From contig OW387142.1 in NCBI GenBank assembly GCA_936440205.1, forward strand, positions 16,644,736-16,708,735: 64,000 nt of DNA, read 5' to 3'. The position numbers and the translations under genes are program-made. A model generated the notes under the pieces. The model was not told where the DNA came from, did no database searches, and was given only the letters and a program-made list of their open reading frames with translations. This document shows positions 46,601-62,000 of the stretch, in pieces. How positions within the stretch are numbered: the stretch's first letter is position 1; each line of letters begins with the position of its first letter. Origin of the DNA: Lepidonotus clava (lineage: Eukaryota; Annelida; Polychaeta; Phyllodocida; Polynoidae).

Positions 46601-49253
46601 GGAACCCTGCACTTATCAATTCTATCAAAATAGTCGATTTACACCATTTGTACTCCATTTTTCAATCACCATTGTTATCATACATCTAGAATATACATGT
46701 ACACGCGCTTACGGGCTAGGGCAAGGGGGATTTGAATACGTTCGGACTCCTATTAACTAATATGTGAACACATATCACAATAGACTGATCTCCATCTCCC
46801 AGAAAGATGGAGCCTCGTCGACGTGTCACAAAACCAACGAAATGCTGTACAATAATTTAGGTTTCTTAAATCAACACAAACATGTTCTCAACAATCTTGC
46901 CAATACTTATGCGCTAATTTCATGTTTGGCTTTAAATCAGACAATTTCAACCCTGCTGAGAAGATATAAGCACCTTAAATGAACCCCTTCCCATTATCAT
47001 CCCAACCCCTCCCTATCATTACGATTTTCTCACTTAGAATAACAGTCACTTCTAAGCTAGTTCATTCTAGTTCACTTTCTACTAACATTGTCACCATAAA
47101 ATCCGTCTTGTCAGGGATACCTAAGCACATATTTTTGTTCCTGCAATAAAGCTTTGTCATCTGTATACTGCATGTAGAAACCAAGAGACGATACTTCATT
47201 CAATACATTTATACTGATATTTCCGCACATATTACAACGCCTGGAATATGTTAATTCGCCAAGAGATTGTCCACATTTTTATGAGGGCAAATTACAGTAT
47301 GGCTCACATAATGATGTATGCTTTCCAACTGGTAATCTAAGAACTGACACACTGGTAAACGTGCACAGGTGGATTTGTATATGTTTACCACGTAAGTTTA
47401 AATTCTGAAACCTGGCTCCACTGGCTATAGGTCACTTGACAACTGCAACGCACGCGACACACACATCCCATACTACTACAAAGGGTCAAGTGTACAGTGA
47501 ACATGGTTCTTCTCACAGATGTTAGCGGGAGGCAGCGCTAGTTGTACGATGAGTAGTCTAGTCAGCTAGTGGCTACAGCATCAGGACACTCTAATCCACT
47601 CTACGATGAGACGCACTCTACGATGAGACATGCACACGCTCAAAACGTGTGTAAATAACGTGCCAGTGTAACAGAGAAAAATATTAACAAGTCAGATTAA
47701 CACAGAGAGTAAAAACTTGCCACAGACATGTGGGTCATTTTGGAGTTCCTAAAATACGACTACAAATAATTATCATAATACCATTAACATCTCATTTGGA
47801 CTTTTGTTAGCGGTTATTTCTATAGGAAGTACGTTCAAGTTTATATTTTGTTCCATAGAGTGTCTCGCGGTTGAGACACCATATACAAGGAAATGAGGAA
47901 AAATGAATATACAATGGAAAACTTGAGGCAACTGACAGTTTAACTACCTGTTAAAAAATACAATTTATGTACTAAGTATCTAGGGACAGTGCCCAAACCC
48001 CTAGTCTAGCCTCACTCCGGGCATCAAAGGCAACCGACATCTCAAATATTAAGAAAACCTGGTGAGACAAAGGCTGCTAGAATCCTGTATAGAAAATATA
48101 TCATGCAATATGAATGATTTCTCATTTGTACTCTGTCTTATCCGGTAGTAGAGAGAGGCTGAAGGTATGAACAACAATAATTACATGATGTAATTCAAGC
48201 ATTTGCCGTCAGGCGGCAGCAGAATCTTTGCCCCCAACGAAACCCATGCCACAGAAGTACCCTAAACAGAGCTATCGTCTCTTGAGTGATCCACGGGATA
48301 ACTTGAGTAGTATATATGATATACTGCCACTAGATACATATCTGCCATTCTGGTATTCACATAAAGTATAACTTCGCGGGTAGTATCACCATAAATGATA
48401 TCATAACTATGAAGTGTTTGCCGATTGAATGTGGTGTCTGAAATGATGATAGGGTAAAGCCTACGTACATGCTTACAACTCTGGATACACAATTACCAGT
48501 CGCTGTGGCTGCAGGGGGATATCATGAATGTATATGCCAGAACTGTCTGTACACAACGCATGGAAATCCACAAGTCAACGATCCAATAGATAAATGACGA
48601 GTACAACTGTTCTCATGACTCCGGCCTATCAACAGGGGAAGGAAGTGACCACAAATCAAGCGATGAAAAGCGATGTATTGAGCCTGGTATAGGCTTAAAG
48701 GGACAGCTTTAATAAAGTGAAGCGTACCCTTCATGATACACATAGGCCTTAACTTAAGGCGGGTTCAGGGGTGATATATACTATGTCTGTAAGTTACCAA
48801 TGTAAGTCATGTAGTTTAATGTAAAAACTTAATCCAACTCTGGCTTATTCTGGAATGTATAAATCTGGATCTGGGGTCGTCCATAACCGTAGTCCTTGGT
48901 CTCCCAGTTTAATGGTGATTTTTACCCCCCGGGTCCTTACCACAGTCATATTCTGAAGGTTACTTGATTTAATTTGAAGCTATTTCCCACTTTGACAAAA
49001 TGCAGATGGGGTGATTATAGATTGTCCTCGGCGACCTCTGTGTTTCTCCAATGACTATGAAGTATCGCTGGCGATTAATTAGGAGTCGTTGGTGACTTGG
49101 GAGTCAGTATCGCCGGTGACAAACTGGTTTTGTCACTGACTATGCGGTTCCCCCAGTGACTATACATGGTGACTATGCGGTTCCCCTATGCGGTGAGCAG
49201 GAGGTGACCCTGGTGAGGCTGGTGTGTCCTGAGCGCTGTTCCCCGTACGGACA
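43691..49253. other. Non-coding region, in part the probable ATP8A 3' UTR
   Basis: Mostly unique AT-rich sequence with no supported exons. On the minus strand an AATAAA (+ TTTATT 44798-44803) could end the ATP8A transcript, implying a 4.5-kb 3' UTR. Short local repeats of GACTATGCGGTTCCCC lie at 49139-49195. Confidence 0.35.
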
Positions 49254-50093
49254 TTACAGGCCCTCTGGTTTGGTCTCGCGTGTGTCGTACGCCCGAATCA
49301 GTTCAGACTGAAAGAGGAAAACGTTTCATCGTTAGAACTTGTGAATTCAATTTTGTGCAGGGTGACCACTACACTTTAAATTGTCTGTGGCCAAGGCCTC
49401 CATGTCCGACGACAAATATTCCTGTCACATTTTCCCCAGACTTATTTGGATCTTGTTATAAACAAATTGACAAATATCTAGCAAGTCATAAGATACTTTT
49501 TTTTGGCTGAATCATAACTTCGGTAGAACCAAGCCAGCTTCCGTTTTCAGAGAAATTTCTATAAAAAAAAAGAAGTAACTCTCCAATGTTCAATCACTTT
49601 AAAGACTTTGCATTCGCAAAGTTTAGAATTAAGTTTGGCAATATATTCTAAACAAACTGCAGCTTACCTGTGGCACAACGCCGTTTTCTTCCTGTGAGAA
49701 GGCGTAGCCATCTGGAAAGAAGGAATCAGTTTAGCAACGTCGTGAGTAAACACTCTCCATAGTATCTAAAAAAAGCAACTACAAATTTAACATTTTAAAA
49801 ACATTTTCTCTCCTTGCTAATTAGGGACAATATTGAGGGAAGTCTCGCTTATTTTATCGGTAGGACGGATAATCCCCGAACAATTACAATTTTTATATTT
49901 CATTTTCTGATAAAGTTGTAGGAAATGTCCAAGCGCAAAAAAAAACATGGCACCTATTGAAAAACAGAACATTATTTATCTAACGAGGAGAGTTGGTATC
50001 TTACGTGGTTGCTGTTGTTCGGGCGTGGCGCCCTGCATCCTGGTCATAGACCGACTGAAGACGTTACGCAACAACCGTGCGGTTTCTGTTAAC
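49254..50093 (-). other. ATP8A: C-terminal regulatory tail exons
   Basis: Three small exons encode [12 protein letters not shown], then [12 protein letters not shown], then SELIRAYDT and the stop. GYAFSQDE-type motifs act as autoinhibitory segments in mammalian ATP8A2, by recollection. A 4.3-kb intron (50094-54403) separates these exons from the rest. Confidence 0.85.
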
Positions 50094-53000
50094 CTGCAAG
50101 ACATAAACCGACAAGTTTGTTAGGACTCTGTGGAATATTGCAAATTTATCAAAATTATAAGGACTTGATATGTAGGCCTCTCTGAAGTTGACATGGAAAC
50201 GACCATTTATGAAATTGTGAAGCTATGTTGGATGTAGTATAAGCAGTGATTGGATGTCTGGAATTATAGTACCAAGATACCCAGTTTTCGTTTAAAGTTT
50301 TAAAGAAAGAATAACGAGTAAAATATTATTTTTCAGTATAAAAAACCCGATACACCAAAAGGCTCCCTTACAAGACAATGATCTGAGGCATAGTATATGC
50401 TTTATAAAAGGTGCTGATATATGAATCATGAGGAGATGGTGCAACGCGCGACTGTAAAGTATTTTCAAAGTCATATGATAAGAAATACGAGCGCGATAGT
50501 AAGTATCTAACGTGGGTGGGGGCGTTATAAACTTAAGTAGTTCTACTTTATTTACAGGTAAATTTGGTTTGACGTATATTAAGTTATTTCTTAAATCTAA
50601 CTATTATGTGAATGATCCCTGTGCTACTTTTATGTCCTAAACAGTGAACATTTTGTTTAATTCAGGTTCTAAGTAATAGCTGTACAAATAAAAACCCAAA
50701 ATTGTCCAAATACTTGTTTTAACTTACATGCCGAACTTTTCTTAATTTCTATCTAAAAACTGATCAGTTTCACACATGTTAGGCAATCCTTTCACCTGCA
50801 ATGTTAGCTTCTACCTCGAGCAACTTCTCTATCGTATCCATAACATATTAATAAACAAACTAGTTTAATGTTGTTATTCAACCTGTTTCATCTGGCATGT
50901 AAATTTGGAATTCTGCGACCGTAAAACAACCCTTCTAGCCTATAAAAATGACAACCGTACTGTGCCATTAATCACTAAAAGTGAACAATTCTATGGATGG
51001 ATATCTAGACAGGGACGGATTTAAGGGGGGGGGGGGGGGGCAAATTTAGATTTTTTAAATGTAAATCTAGCGCCCACAAGGGGAAGCCGTGACCCTTTTT
51101 AATATAGGCGCCCCCCAACTTTCTAAAGTTTTTGGATCCGCCCCTGTCTAGAAATCACACGCCACATATTTATGAATGTCTCAAATTCATTGGAGAACGC
51201 CTAGTATACGACAGAGAGAACATCAATTTTCCCATTATTTTGTATTCCTTGGTGGATGACATTCGTAGGGGAGGAACTACTTTAACTACTTCCCTCTTTT
51301 GAGCATCTTAACATTTTTAAGTGTTTTTCCAAAGCTTCGATCTGGATGGTCTCCCGTTAGTTAATAGGGCTGTCTAATGCTGCAGCAGGCATATGTTAGT
51401 TAGCGTTAAGGACAAGGCTTGTATCCCGACCACTGCACACAAAGATAAGTTCAGACTCACCAAGTTCAGACTCACCCAACATGTTTAGGGCAGTATTACG
51501 GACCAGGTAGTGCCAGAACAACCCAAGTTACTCTAATATTCTTGAGGAATTTGGAAAATCTGTCAAGTTGTAAAATGAAAAAAAAAATCCACGTTTGGTA
51601 GTTTCTATGAAAAACAACGATTATTTCTGTGTTAGGAAAAAAATGTTCACGAAGATTTTCGTTTGTTTTAAGAACTTTTCACGAAAATTTGGTTTCTATT
51701 TTGAACTGCTTTATCATGTGATTTTCAATTATCCGAAGAGTTATATATACTAGAAATATATGGTTATATATATCATGTTGCGTTGGCAGACTTGAGATAC
51801 AAACTTTTGTATATGGATAGTTAGTAGGGGAAAAATTTGCAGAAGCACACTGTTTCAATCCACGCGCCTCCACCACATGCATGAAGGTACGGCTTGCAAA
51901 GTTTGGTTGTTGGTGCATTTTTTTTTAAAAGATGGCACACACCCATTCCGAGCACTCTGACCTTTGACCTTGTGTCTGTCCTTGAGGACTTGACCTTTGT
52001 CAGAGTGGCCTTGACCTTACCTGTGCCAGGACGAGGAGAGGGCTTGACATTTTGATAAGCTAGAAGATTACCACAGAAGTCAATGTTAGTCTCCAACCAC
52101 CCCCTGTTGTAGTACAACTTAGGCGACGAATGAGAGGCAGTCTGGTAAAGGGATATAAGCGTTATATGGGCCAGCTTCCCGGGCATTTCCTGGGCTCCAG
52201 CGTTAGATATTAGAGTCCAGAGAATACGTAATATCCCGCTTTCATAACATATAACTTTGTTCTGTCATTTAAAGACCTTTTCACAATAGTTGGTTTTAAA
52301 CTAAAAATAAAAAAATTATTCCTTTTCCACGTTGCCATATTTCACCAACAAAAATAATATGCTCCAATAAAAAAAAACACGGTTATCTTAAGTTATCCTT
52401 ATTGATACATAACATAGATATAGAGAGTGTATTCTATATCTATGGTAGATATCAGCAATCCTTAGCGTATCGTAGCTTAGGGCATCATTATTAATCATTA
52501 TCATTAATCTAGCTCTGGAATCGTGTCATAAGCTTACTTATTGCTTCCTCAACATAAGGATTGTTTGCAGAGGGGCTATTTCTAAGGCTTGGTGGGGTAT
52601 AATATGATTGCGTGAACTGAAGTATTGTGATAAATTGTTCCAAATTAATTCTAACTTATAGCAAAGTTGATGGCATAAGCTTATCTAAAATAAAACGCAT
52701 GTCTTAAATTATGGTTCTGGTAAATATTTCTACTAAAGCCACAAGTCTTACGTGGGACTGGGCAGCCATCGAAGATATCTGAATTTATTTTTCGATGAAA
52801 GATAAATCTCAATAGTGGACCTGAAGTATAAGTGAAGGTACAAGGTGGTTGTGACTACATAAAAAGACTTACATATTATCTTCAGGTTCCTCAAAGTCAT
52901 GAGATTCACTGTGTATAAAGTGTATGCATGTTTAGTACGGAGGCTAAATGGCAGGGTACCAACCGAAATTTCATTTTCAAATTCCCTGTGTTTTCCCTGA

Positions 53001-56000
53001 GATTTCCCTGTGGCTGTCCCACAGCAATTTTCCCCTGTGTCATATCCAGCAAGTTGTTCAAATTTAAAAGCCTCTGCATGCAAAAAAAAAATTGCACAAC
53101 CCAACAGCAAGAAGTCAAATCCCTAATATCTTGAAAATCAGGAATTTCAGAACCCGGCCAAATTAAATTCCCTGCGTTTTGGCAAAATTTGCAATTTCCT
53201 GTGTTTTCCCTGTCAGGGAAATTTTCTGACCACTGTTTTCCCTGTGTGGTTGGTACCCTGTAAATGGTCTGTTACAGTTTATCATGAAGTCTCACCTTTA
53301 CTCAAAATACCACCTTCTATAGAGATTAAGCCTGGCAAGTAAATCATACTAAAACTGGCATTGTGTTCTAATAATTTCTAGTCTGAATGTTTTTCGACTT
53401 CCCCCGCGCAGCCTAAAGAACCAAGCCCCATACACACATTTACAGTCATATTCAAGAAGCAATAAATCAGTTGATACCTATGTTATTATTAATTGGGATA
53501 AGCGGCTGTTGATTAGACGGAGCAAGGTGATGTGAACTTAGTCTTGAACTGATCATAAATTTATCCCGCTCACCAGTGACATTGTTAGGGTAAAAACTGT
53601 ACCAAACTTTACTGTGAGCACAATACCTTCCATTTAAAGCTAGTGGGGGTTCAGTTAATGCAAGCAAGTGTCCTTTCACTTGATTCAACTTTATCCCTAG
53701 CGTTTTAAAACGTGAGCCCTGATAAGCGTCAGATGATTTCCCTTACCACATAATCTATGTTGCAACATGTATGTCTGAAAGAGGAACGAGTTTAGTCTCC
53801 AGCATACATGTATTTAAAGGTTGACCCAACACACCCATCATCTTAGCACATCTCAAAGAGGGAGTGACGCCTGGAAGCATCTTTTAACTGGTTTATGATT
53901 TGTCAATTATGAATCTAATGCGTTATTATTTGAAACCTGCTTCATATGTTTTCAGGAACGTGTACAAAGAAGCTCCAATAATTAGATGACTATCATAAAA
54001 TACGACAGGTAAATAGCTCGCCCTCACGAGATCTCACAATATAAAACATAAAAAGGTGTGTCGCTCAAGTTTGTTGATAGAAGGAGTCAATAGACTCAAT
54101 TTGTGAGCGGTTCATTTCAAATCAGTAAATTTTGGGTTAAGGCGGGACCCCGCAATTAAGGCGAATAGAGTATTGGTCGGGGGGCTTACTCGCAGATTGG
54201 TGGAGAACCCATGGCCCCAGTAAAGCCAAACCTCACGCGGTAAAAAGGAGACCATGCAGAAACTTAATTACAAGAAACTTGTCTGCAGAAACAAAGAAAT
54301 AAAATGATGGAAGTAAAAATTAAATTTTCATGAAAGACGTAGATTTTTGAAACTGGTATATTCAGTTCTGAGACTGAAGTAGCCCAATCAGAAAGGAACT
54401 TACTTCTTCTTTGTAGCCCGCAGCACTATCTTAGCTGGATCCTCATTGGCTAATTCCATTTCCTGTACCTCTTCCCTAAGGTTTTTGCACAATGTTCGTC
54501 GAACCCTGGAAACAAACAAACATGAGAAACAATTATCAATGCCCTCTCGGATTATGCAAGCAAAAATATCATACCACAAAGGTTCATTGAAGGCTCTTTT
54601 CATCGTGTTACAACTGATCTAAATCATTTGAACATTTAACAAAATATTAGACAGAATCTGACCATATTACCTAGCGCTTTTGGACAATAACATTTTTCAA
54701 AACATTTGTTTAACCAGAAAAAAAAAATCCCGCAAACGTTTACAGGGTATCTTATCACGGGTGTTACCATGGAGATTTATCTGACCAGCCCGTTAAAATC
54801 CTTCTCTATGTATCACCCTTCTTTACTGTAATATGACATGTTCGTCGTTCTCATTAGTACACTTTAATAAGTTTTCTACTTACACCCTCCAGACGATGTC
54901 CCGCAGCAGGGAGGTGGTGGGGATGAGGATGAGCCCCATCCAGAATATGCTGCAGCCAAACACGTGCTCCGCCTGCAAACAGCGACGAGTGAGAAATTCT
55001 TATAGAGAACAGATACCCCAACTATTTTAGAAATATCTTCAAAACTGTACTGGACCCAATACCTCGCCACACGGCAAGTTATTTGTTACACTAAGTTGAT
55101 TAGAAATATAAATATGTATAGGGATTAATACATGTATACCATCACGATTACTTAAACCCAGGGTACTATATGTAAAGCTTTCCTGAAATGCAAGTAAGGC
55201 AAATTACTATGTTTAAGTACGAGTCCTGGAACACTCGCCAGCATCACACTTGCGTTTAAGCCCAATTATAATTCAAAATCTTTAAGATCGATGATTCTAA
55301 GGTCTACCATAGGAGATACCAGATGGCATCAATCAGTGCAAACTAAAGCCTATTTTATACATACCGGTTTTGCCAACAATTTTAAAAATTGTATTTGGGA
55401 ATTACTGTTAAATACAGACATGTTATATATGACTAGATAGATTTTATAATTCTCTTTCAAATGGTATATAGGATGTAAGATCTCATGACATATTCTCTGA
55501 CACAAAATCGCAAGCATCAAAATTAGCTTAAGCCTACTTACCATGCCGACCATCTCGGGGGCCAGGTCGATGGTGGGCCAGAGGTGGGAGTAGACGGCGA
55601 GCCACAAAAACCAGCAGCCGATACTTCCCCAGATGGCCAGGTGGGTCAACTGGAAACCAACAATCGGCAAACCACTGTCACATGAAATCAGGTAATAGGA
55701 GAGGAACCCACTTTCCGTATGACTTTATAAAGGTAGCGAGTTCTTAAAATCGCTTTTTTTCAGGGGCACAGGCAGCCCCGACCCACGTTCTTTTTTGACA
55801 TACAGAGCAATTAATACTGGGGAAACCCAATCTTATGCCAGGATGATAAAAATGTTAATAATAATAAGAAGAAAAAATTATGTGGATTCCTGACTTAATC
55901 ATTTGCAATTTTTCTCAGATCAACAGTTTACTTTTCTTTTCCTATTAACTGTGTATTATGATCTGTACTTTCCGAATACTGACATTACGTCATAAGACTT

Positions 56001-59000
56001 ACCCAGGTCCAAGCAGTAGATTCTATGCCGGCTTTTACACACACTGTTATTATCACATACTGAAACAAAAACATGATTTGGGTTAACACAGACTTGAAGC
56101 GATGAGACAGAAATATCTGATAATTACAGAGAATCGCTCCATATCAATCTAAAATCAGATCTCATATATTAATACTAATCTCTTTATAAGATCTCACATT
56201 TTTTGTTGATTTCAAAGTGAATAGTTTTTTTTCTTGCCACAAACACCTAGAAACCTTTCAATTTGAGTATCAGTAAAGATCAAACTGTAACAGTGATATG
56301 TATACTTACTGTATAAACAAAGTTGCCAAGGAACAGGTAGTCACCCACTTCTCCGTTTTTAAAGGCAACATCTGGAATTGAAATGCCTCATTTAAATTTC
56401 ATCAAATGCTGTATTTTTAAATGTTTTTCAATCAAAATCAAAGATAAAAGGCACGCATAATTGTAACAATCGGGAACATTTTAACATATCATTCTAACAA
56501 TCTCGCCTTGTTGCTTAATCAAATTACTAAAATACAACAGGAATCAAGTAGACTTCAGATTTACCTTGTTCTAGTGCTAATACTGTCATCCAGAACAGGA
56601 GGATGGAATGGTACACCGAGTTGAGGATCCACAACCAGAAAATCTGAAAGATTGTAATTAACTTTTAGACAGAGATTGATAGACAGGGACAATTTTCTTG
56701 GAAATTATGTTGCATGCATCTAAGTCATAATTATATATTCTTACACTAAAAGTAGGAATATGGAATACGTTTGGGGTATGTTAGTGTAAAAGCTTTTATT
56801 GATTTTTCAGATATTTACTCTAGAAGAGTGAATAATTCTCCGATGCTACCGCAAAAAGACAAAACCTCAGATATCTATCACTTGGCAGACAGTTTACAAA
56901 TTCTGATTTTGGTTATCCTGAAGGTTAAAAGCATTCAGGTCCTTTTAGGAAGACGCTCAAATAGACTCACCTTCACGTTGAAGAATTCCGAGTTTTGTGA
57001 GGCCTTATATAGTGCTGGGAAGCGAAGCATGCTCTGAGAGCTACAGTGTCGGTCAAATAGACCCAGAACGAGAGGTGGGGCCGCCGTGAACACCTGCAAC
57101 AGGCCATTAATTAACGCGACTTTCACAAAGTGTTTAGGAATTAAAAAAAAAAAAATCTTTTATTAACATTTTGGTCAAGTTCCGGTATATCCCAGTTTTC
57201 GTTGTTGCATCAGATAATTCACAAAATTAATTACAGTAAATTGTTAATAAAGATTTTCACGTTAAAATATTTCAAGTTAAAATATATGGTCTATGTGTAA
57301 AGTGATGACCTGTAGAGTATGGTAAAAAAAAGGCTGTTTAGGTACTAATGAAGCTGGAATCAGGAATATTGTACTTACGACATTATAGAGACCAATTGTC
57401 CACTTCTCGAAGACAATCTGTCCGGAGAAGGCACTCAGGATAGCGAACCAAAACTGGAAAAATAATATTATGTATCAAGTTCAAAATGTGTCTGATAAAA
57501 ATCAAACATCACAATGCTATGGTCTACAGCCAAAAACAGCCAAATTGTTGTTTCTGATATTGTCTCATTTAATACTTTGCCTGTATTTTTTTTTTTTTTT
57601 TTTGATAAACTCAGGTTTATATATGCTTGGACCGAATGTTATAAGAGTGATTTGGTGATGCCGTAAGGCCATGGTCCCCAGCTCGACAGGAGTAAAATGT
57701 ATCGGTGGTTTCGTCTTGTAAATTCTCCAGACACATACATGTTACAGAGACACATACAAAGGACCACTGATATGCGCTGAGCGTATGGACCTCTTATGGA
57801 GCGTGTCCTAACGTTTCTTACCTCAATAACATAGAGACAAACGTTCTTGTAGAACGAGTAAAGAATCAGTTTAGTCAGGCGGTTGTAGCTCCATGCCCCA
57901 TGGACCAGCAGTAGTTTGTTGAGGAAACGGAACTGAAAGAGAGCGGTATAACCTGCTGTAGTTCAGACGACTCAATGTAAATCAATTATAAATTGGTATT
58001 TTTATGGGTTTTTTTTTAACAAACAGGCCTACTACAGACCTGTCTTATTACATTCAGACAGGCTTTAAAACAAATGGCCAGTTATTGTTTTTAATTTGGT
58101 CACACAATCAAAGAAAGTTGTAAACGTCGAGTACATTCATTCGACGACATGTTCATAATATTGGGAAGGTAGAAAATAAATATAGTTTTAACTGAACATT
58201 AATATCAGACGTGGTAATAAACTAACTGATAACATTTGTTTTCATCACTTACGCTCTATACTTGATTAATATGTCGTCGAAGATTAAACTGGACTTTACC
58301 TGTGCGATGGCATAATCAGAAGCGCAAGCGGCTTGTAGCCCCTCCACTCCAGAGATACCGACTCCTACGTGAGCCGCCTGAATAGGAAAGTATATGAATT
58401 TGAATCAATGTTATATCATGCAATTTTTTTTTTTTCAAATTGCATATCCCAAGCAATGTGAAAATCATTGTATATTCTTCTCATAATTCTTTCTATTCAT
58501 TACAAAGGCATTACTTCGTTTTACACAGACAATAATGTTTCGGACACTATAGATTTCATTTGCGAAGGAAAGGGACCTTGCATTAAACTAAGTATGTATA
58601 ACGTTCAAGGGCGACGGGGGGTAACACTTTTTGAAAAAGGCATACGTTCCTGTACACATCCAACGCATATTTGAGCCCAAAGGGGTGTTGGGTCTGATTT
58701 GTTTTTGAAAATCTGCACATGTACTTAATAGAAGCCCCGAAACCAAAGTTAAAAAGCCATTTTCTTTTAATGCCACCAGGAAAACAGTTGACTTCACCTA
58801 CCTGTATCATACCAACGTCGTTGGCGCCGTCCCCTATAGCCAGTGTGATCGCATGGACGTGGTGCTTGACCAGCTCGACGAGCTCGGCTTTCTGCAGTGG
58901 CGACACCCTGTGGGCACGCAAAATACCAAACTGTGAGCTAAATTTGCAAACAAATCAGATGGAGAATAGCCTAGAGGACATTTCCCATGGTGCTAAATTT

Positions 59001-62000
59001 ATATTTCAATTATAAAGAAAAAGTTTGCTTTTTTAAATTAGCATTTTGATTTATTTGGGAAATATCCGTTTAAAGTGACCTTAATGAAACAAAGAACTGG
59101 CGGCAGTTTTACCAAGTATCAGGTACATATGAACGCAATATACCTGTGTTTTTTCTTTCTGTTATACACATTATAAGTTCACATACAGCACAAATTATTT
59201 TCAAGTTGCACTTGTTCAACAAGAAATACTCTAATACTTTAGATTATTGATACAGTATTGAGGCTCAGTTGACTCACCTACAGCATATCACCACTTTACA
59301 TGAGATAGCGATGTCCACAAAATCTTGTCGACAGTCGTAAGACAGGGCATACTTCAATGTCTGAAAGAAGATAAGGATATTTAACATATTGTACAATATT
59401 CTCTGGTATAGAAGAAATCATTTTATTCTTCACTTTCTTTAAGAAAAAAAGAAATATATAGAAGCGAAGGTGGGACAATTAAATTATTATTTCCATAGAT
59501 ATCATCTCAGAAATATCAATACCGGTAATGTTATCCTTGATTTAAAAATAAATAAATTTGAGACTGCTGGATCATTACAAAAAGCAGGGACAGTCCCCAG
59601 ACTGTCAATTCTAATGCGGTTGCTGATCAGAACACACCTTGCCACGTCCTCTACACATGTTATCCTTGAAGATGTTCAAAACAGAAATAATATTTACCTG
59701 TCCGTCAACGATGAGTGCGACTTCGTTCTCCTTGCCGAGTTGTTCGCCAAACTCAACAACGTGTCGCTTGAGGGTTTCACGGGTTGACTGAAATTTAAAA
59801 AAGCAGTGCAATTGAACTTCCAGGTAAGGTTAGAATTGTAATTGTATATGAATTTCGGGTCAACATAATCAAACTAATCAGAATTCTAAGCTGGCTCTGA
59901 GTTTAACTCAATGAACATAACAAACTGAACAGGTTCTTTCTATAAACTTAACAACAGTATAATCGTGTAACTATACCACTTCGTTGCACTCCTGCATGGT
60001 TATGTAACAGAAACATTTTTGACTTTTTAAAATTAAAAATTACATCATCTCAACAAAAATATTTTGGACCGATTACTTTTAGTAGGATATATAATCGATA
60101 CACATAGGATGCTAATGTTCACTTTGGATCTTTTGTAACTAGTTCATACTTAATTAAAACTATAATACCAGGTATAAAGATAGAAGATATGGGCCAACTT
60201 ACGTCCAAATTATGCTGGTTCAGCATCAGCATGGGCATGCCTGAGTTCAGCAGCTTACTCGAGAAGCCTGGGAAGAGACAGAGAATGTAATACAAAAATT
60301 CTTCCTTTTATTAAAGGTAAATTAAATTAAGACTTTCGTTCCGCCAATTTTTGCCGAGTGTTTTAGAAGATTTGAAGGCTGTGTGGGTAAGTTTGTTACC
60401 TTAGTTTTTACAAAAAATTAGTCTTGAAGTGCCTCTATTTTGCCCAATGAGTATTAATCAAGTGCATGAATATCCAGAAAGTAGGTAGGTACATGCTTGC
60501 TTATGTCTACTTTTAGGCTGAGACACCTGTTATTTTCAGGTCGGTACTACACTTATGATTTCCAGACTAACTTTTCTCTCTTCACTTTGTAATTTACAAA
60601 ATGATAAGAACATGCCCAACAGAAGGGATAACAGTATCAATGTTCACGGAATGAGGTCAAACTTACCAATATTGATGGCCGTTTCTTGTTTGTCGCCAGT
60701 GAGCAGCCAAACCTTTATATCTGCTTTGATCAAGTTGGCGATACTCTCCGGCACTCCCTGGAATTAGAATGACGGAATATGCTAATTAAGTGAACTTTCA
60801 TTTATCTTTTAACTTTGAAGTCTATTTTATGTTTTGTGTATCGGAACGTTTAAATATGACAAGCTTGGGATTGTGTACTCACCTCTTGAAGCTTATCTTC
60901 AATTGCTGTAGCACCAAGAAGAGTCAAGTTCTGCGAAGAATGGAAAATCAAAAATTACTTTTGATGACGGAATTTACAATACACCAATCTTCACTGTCAC
61001 GTCAAAATCTTTGTAAAGAACGTGAAGACTACGTAAATATCTACTGAAAAAAAGAGTAAAGTTGCTCACCCTTTCTATGAGTTCTGCAGCTTCTTCAAGT
61101 TTCTGTTCCCGGTTCTGGATGCTGGTGGACGCCTTGTAGTACGTGTGCTTCCACTCCTCGTACACCTCCTTCTTGATGTCGGCTACGGCGATACACAGCG
61201 TCCGCAAACCTGTAAATGAGAATAGAGATCTATAAGTACTATCAAAGTCTCCTTTTCTTGGTAGAGTATACCTATAATTAGGACGGATCCAATAATTTTG
61301 ATATTACTTTGGCCAAAAATAGGCGGGTTGCCCTTAAATCCGCCAGTGATAGTAATGTGGTACACATGATTATTATTTCTATTGACCAGGGATGGATGAT
61401 ACGAAATAATTTTTCCTCTTCTAGGTTACATTATCAAGTGATGAAGTGCTTGGGTTTAAGGAAAGATTGATATTGTGGTTACAGTATGGCAACGTTATTT
61501 TTCTATAAAACCTACCTATGTTAGCAAAGTCCTCTAAGTGTTGTAACGTGATTTCCTTATATTGTTGGTTTGGAGCCAACCTCTCGTAGATGACTGTGTC
61601 CTAGGCGATGGGAAAAACAAATAAATCCCGTAAAAACAATACCAACTCGGTAAAATATATTTACTGTAAACGTATATAATTTTTTTTACTATCTATGCAT
61701 AATTAGATAACTTTAAAAGAGTATAACCAGTAGTAGTAACTAGTAGTAACTTTTACTGGAAGAAATCAAACAGTCATAGCTGACTTATATGTCAAACCCA
61801 GCGGGACATTTATTCCAATCATCTCAATTTCTTATCAAATACTTACGGCTCCTTTCATCATGAGTTTAATTTTGCCGTCTGAATCTCGTACAACAACTGA
61901 CATCCGTTTTCGTGTACTGCAAGATCAAAAGAGCATGTATTGTAATTATTGTTTTGTAATTCTTACTTTCATCTAAATGCAAATGGATGTTCCATTCTTA

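Noticed and set aside
51821-52186. 121-codon minus-strand open frame in the ATP8A intron
   Set aside because: It overlaps the degenerate TGACCTT repeat and has no family resemblance.
52748-53134. Overlapping open frames on both strands
   Set aside because: They coincide with a MITE whose ends and target duplication are clear; not a gene.
58583-58801. Extension of the GDGANDV exon past 58802
   Set aside because: The frame stays open, but a consensus donor (CAG|GTAGGT) is present and the next exon ([10 protein letters not shown]) joins in phase.
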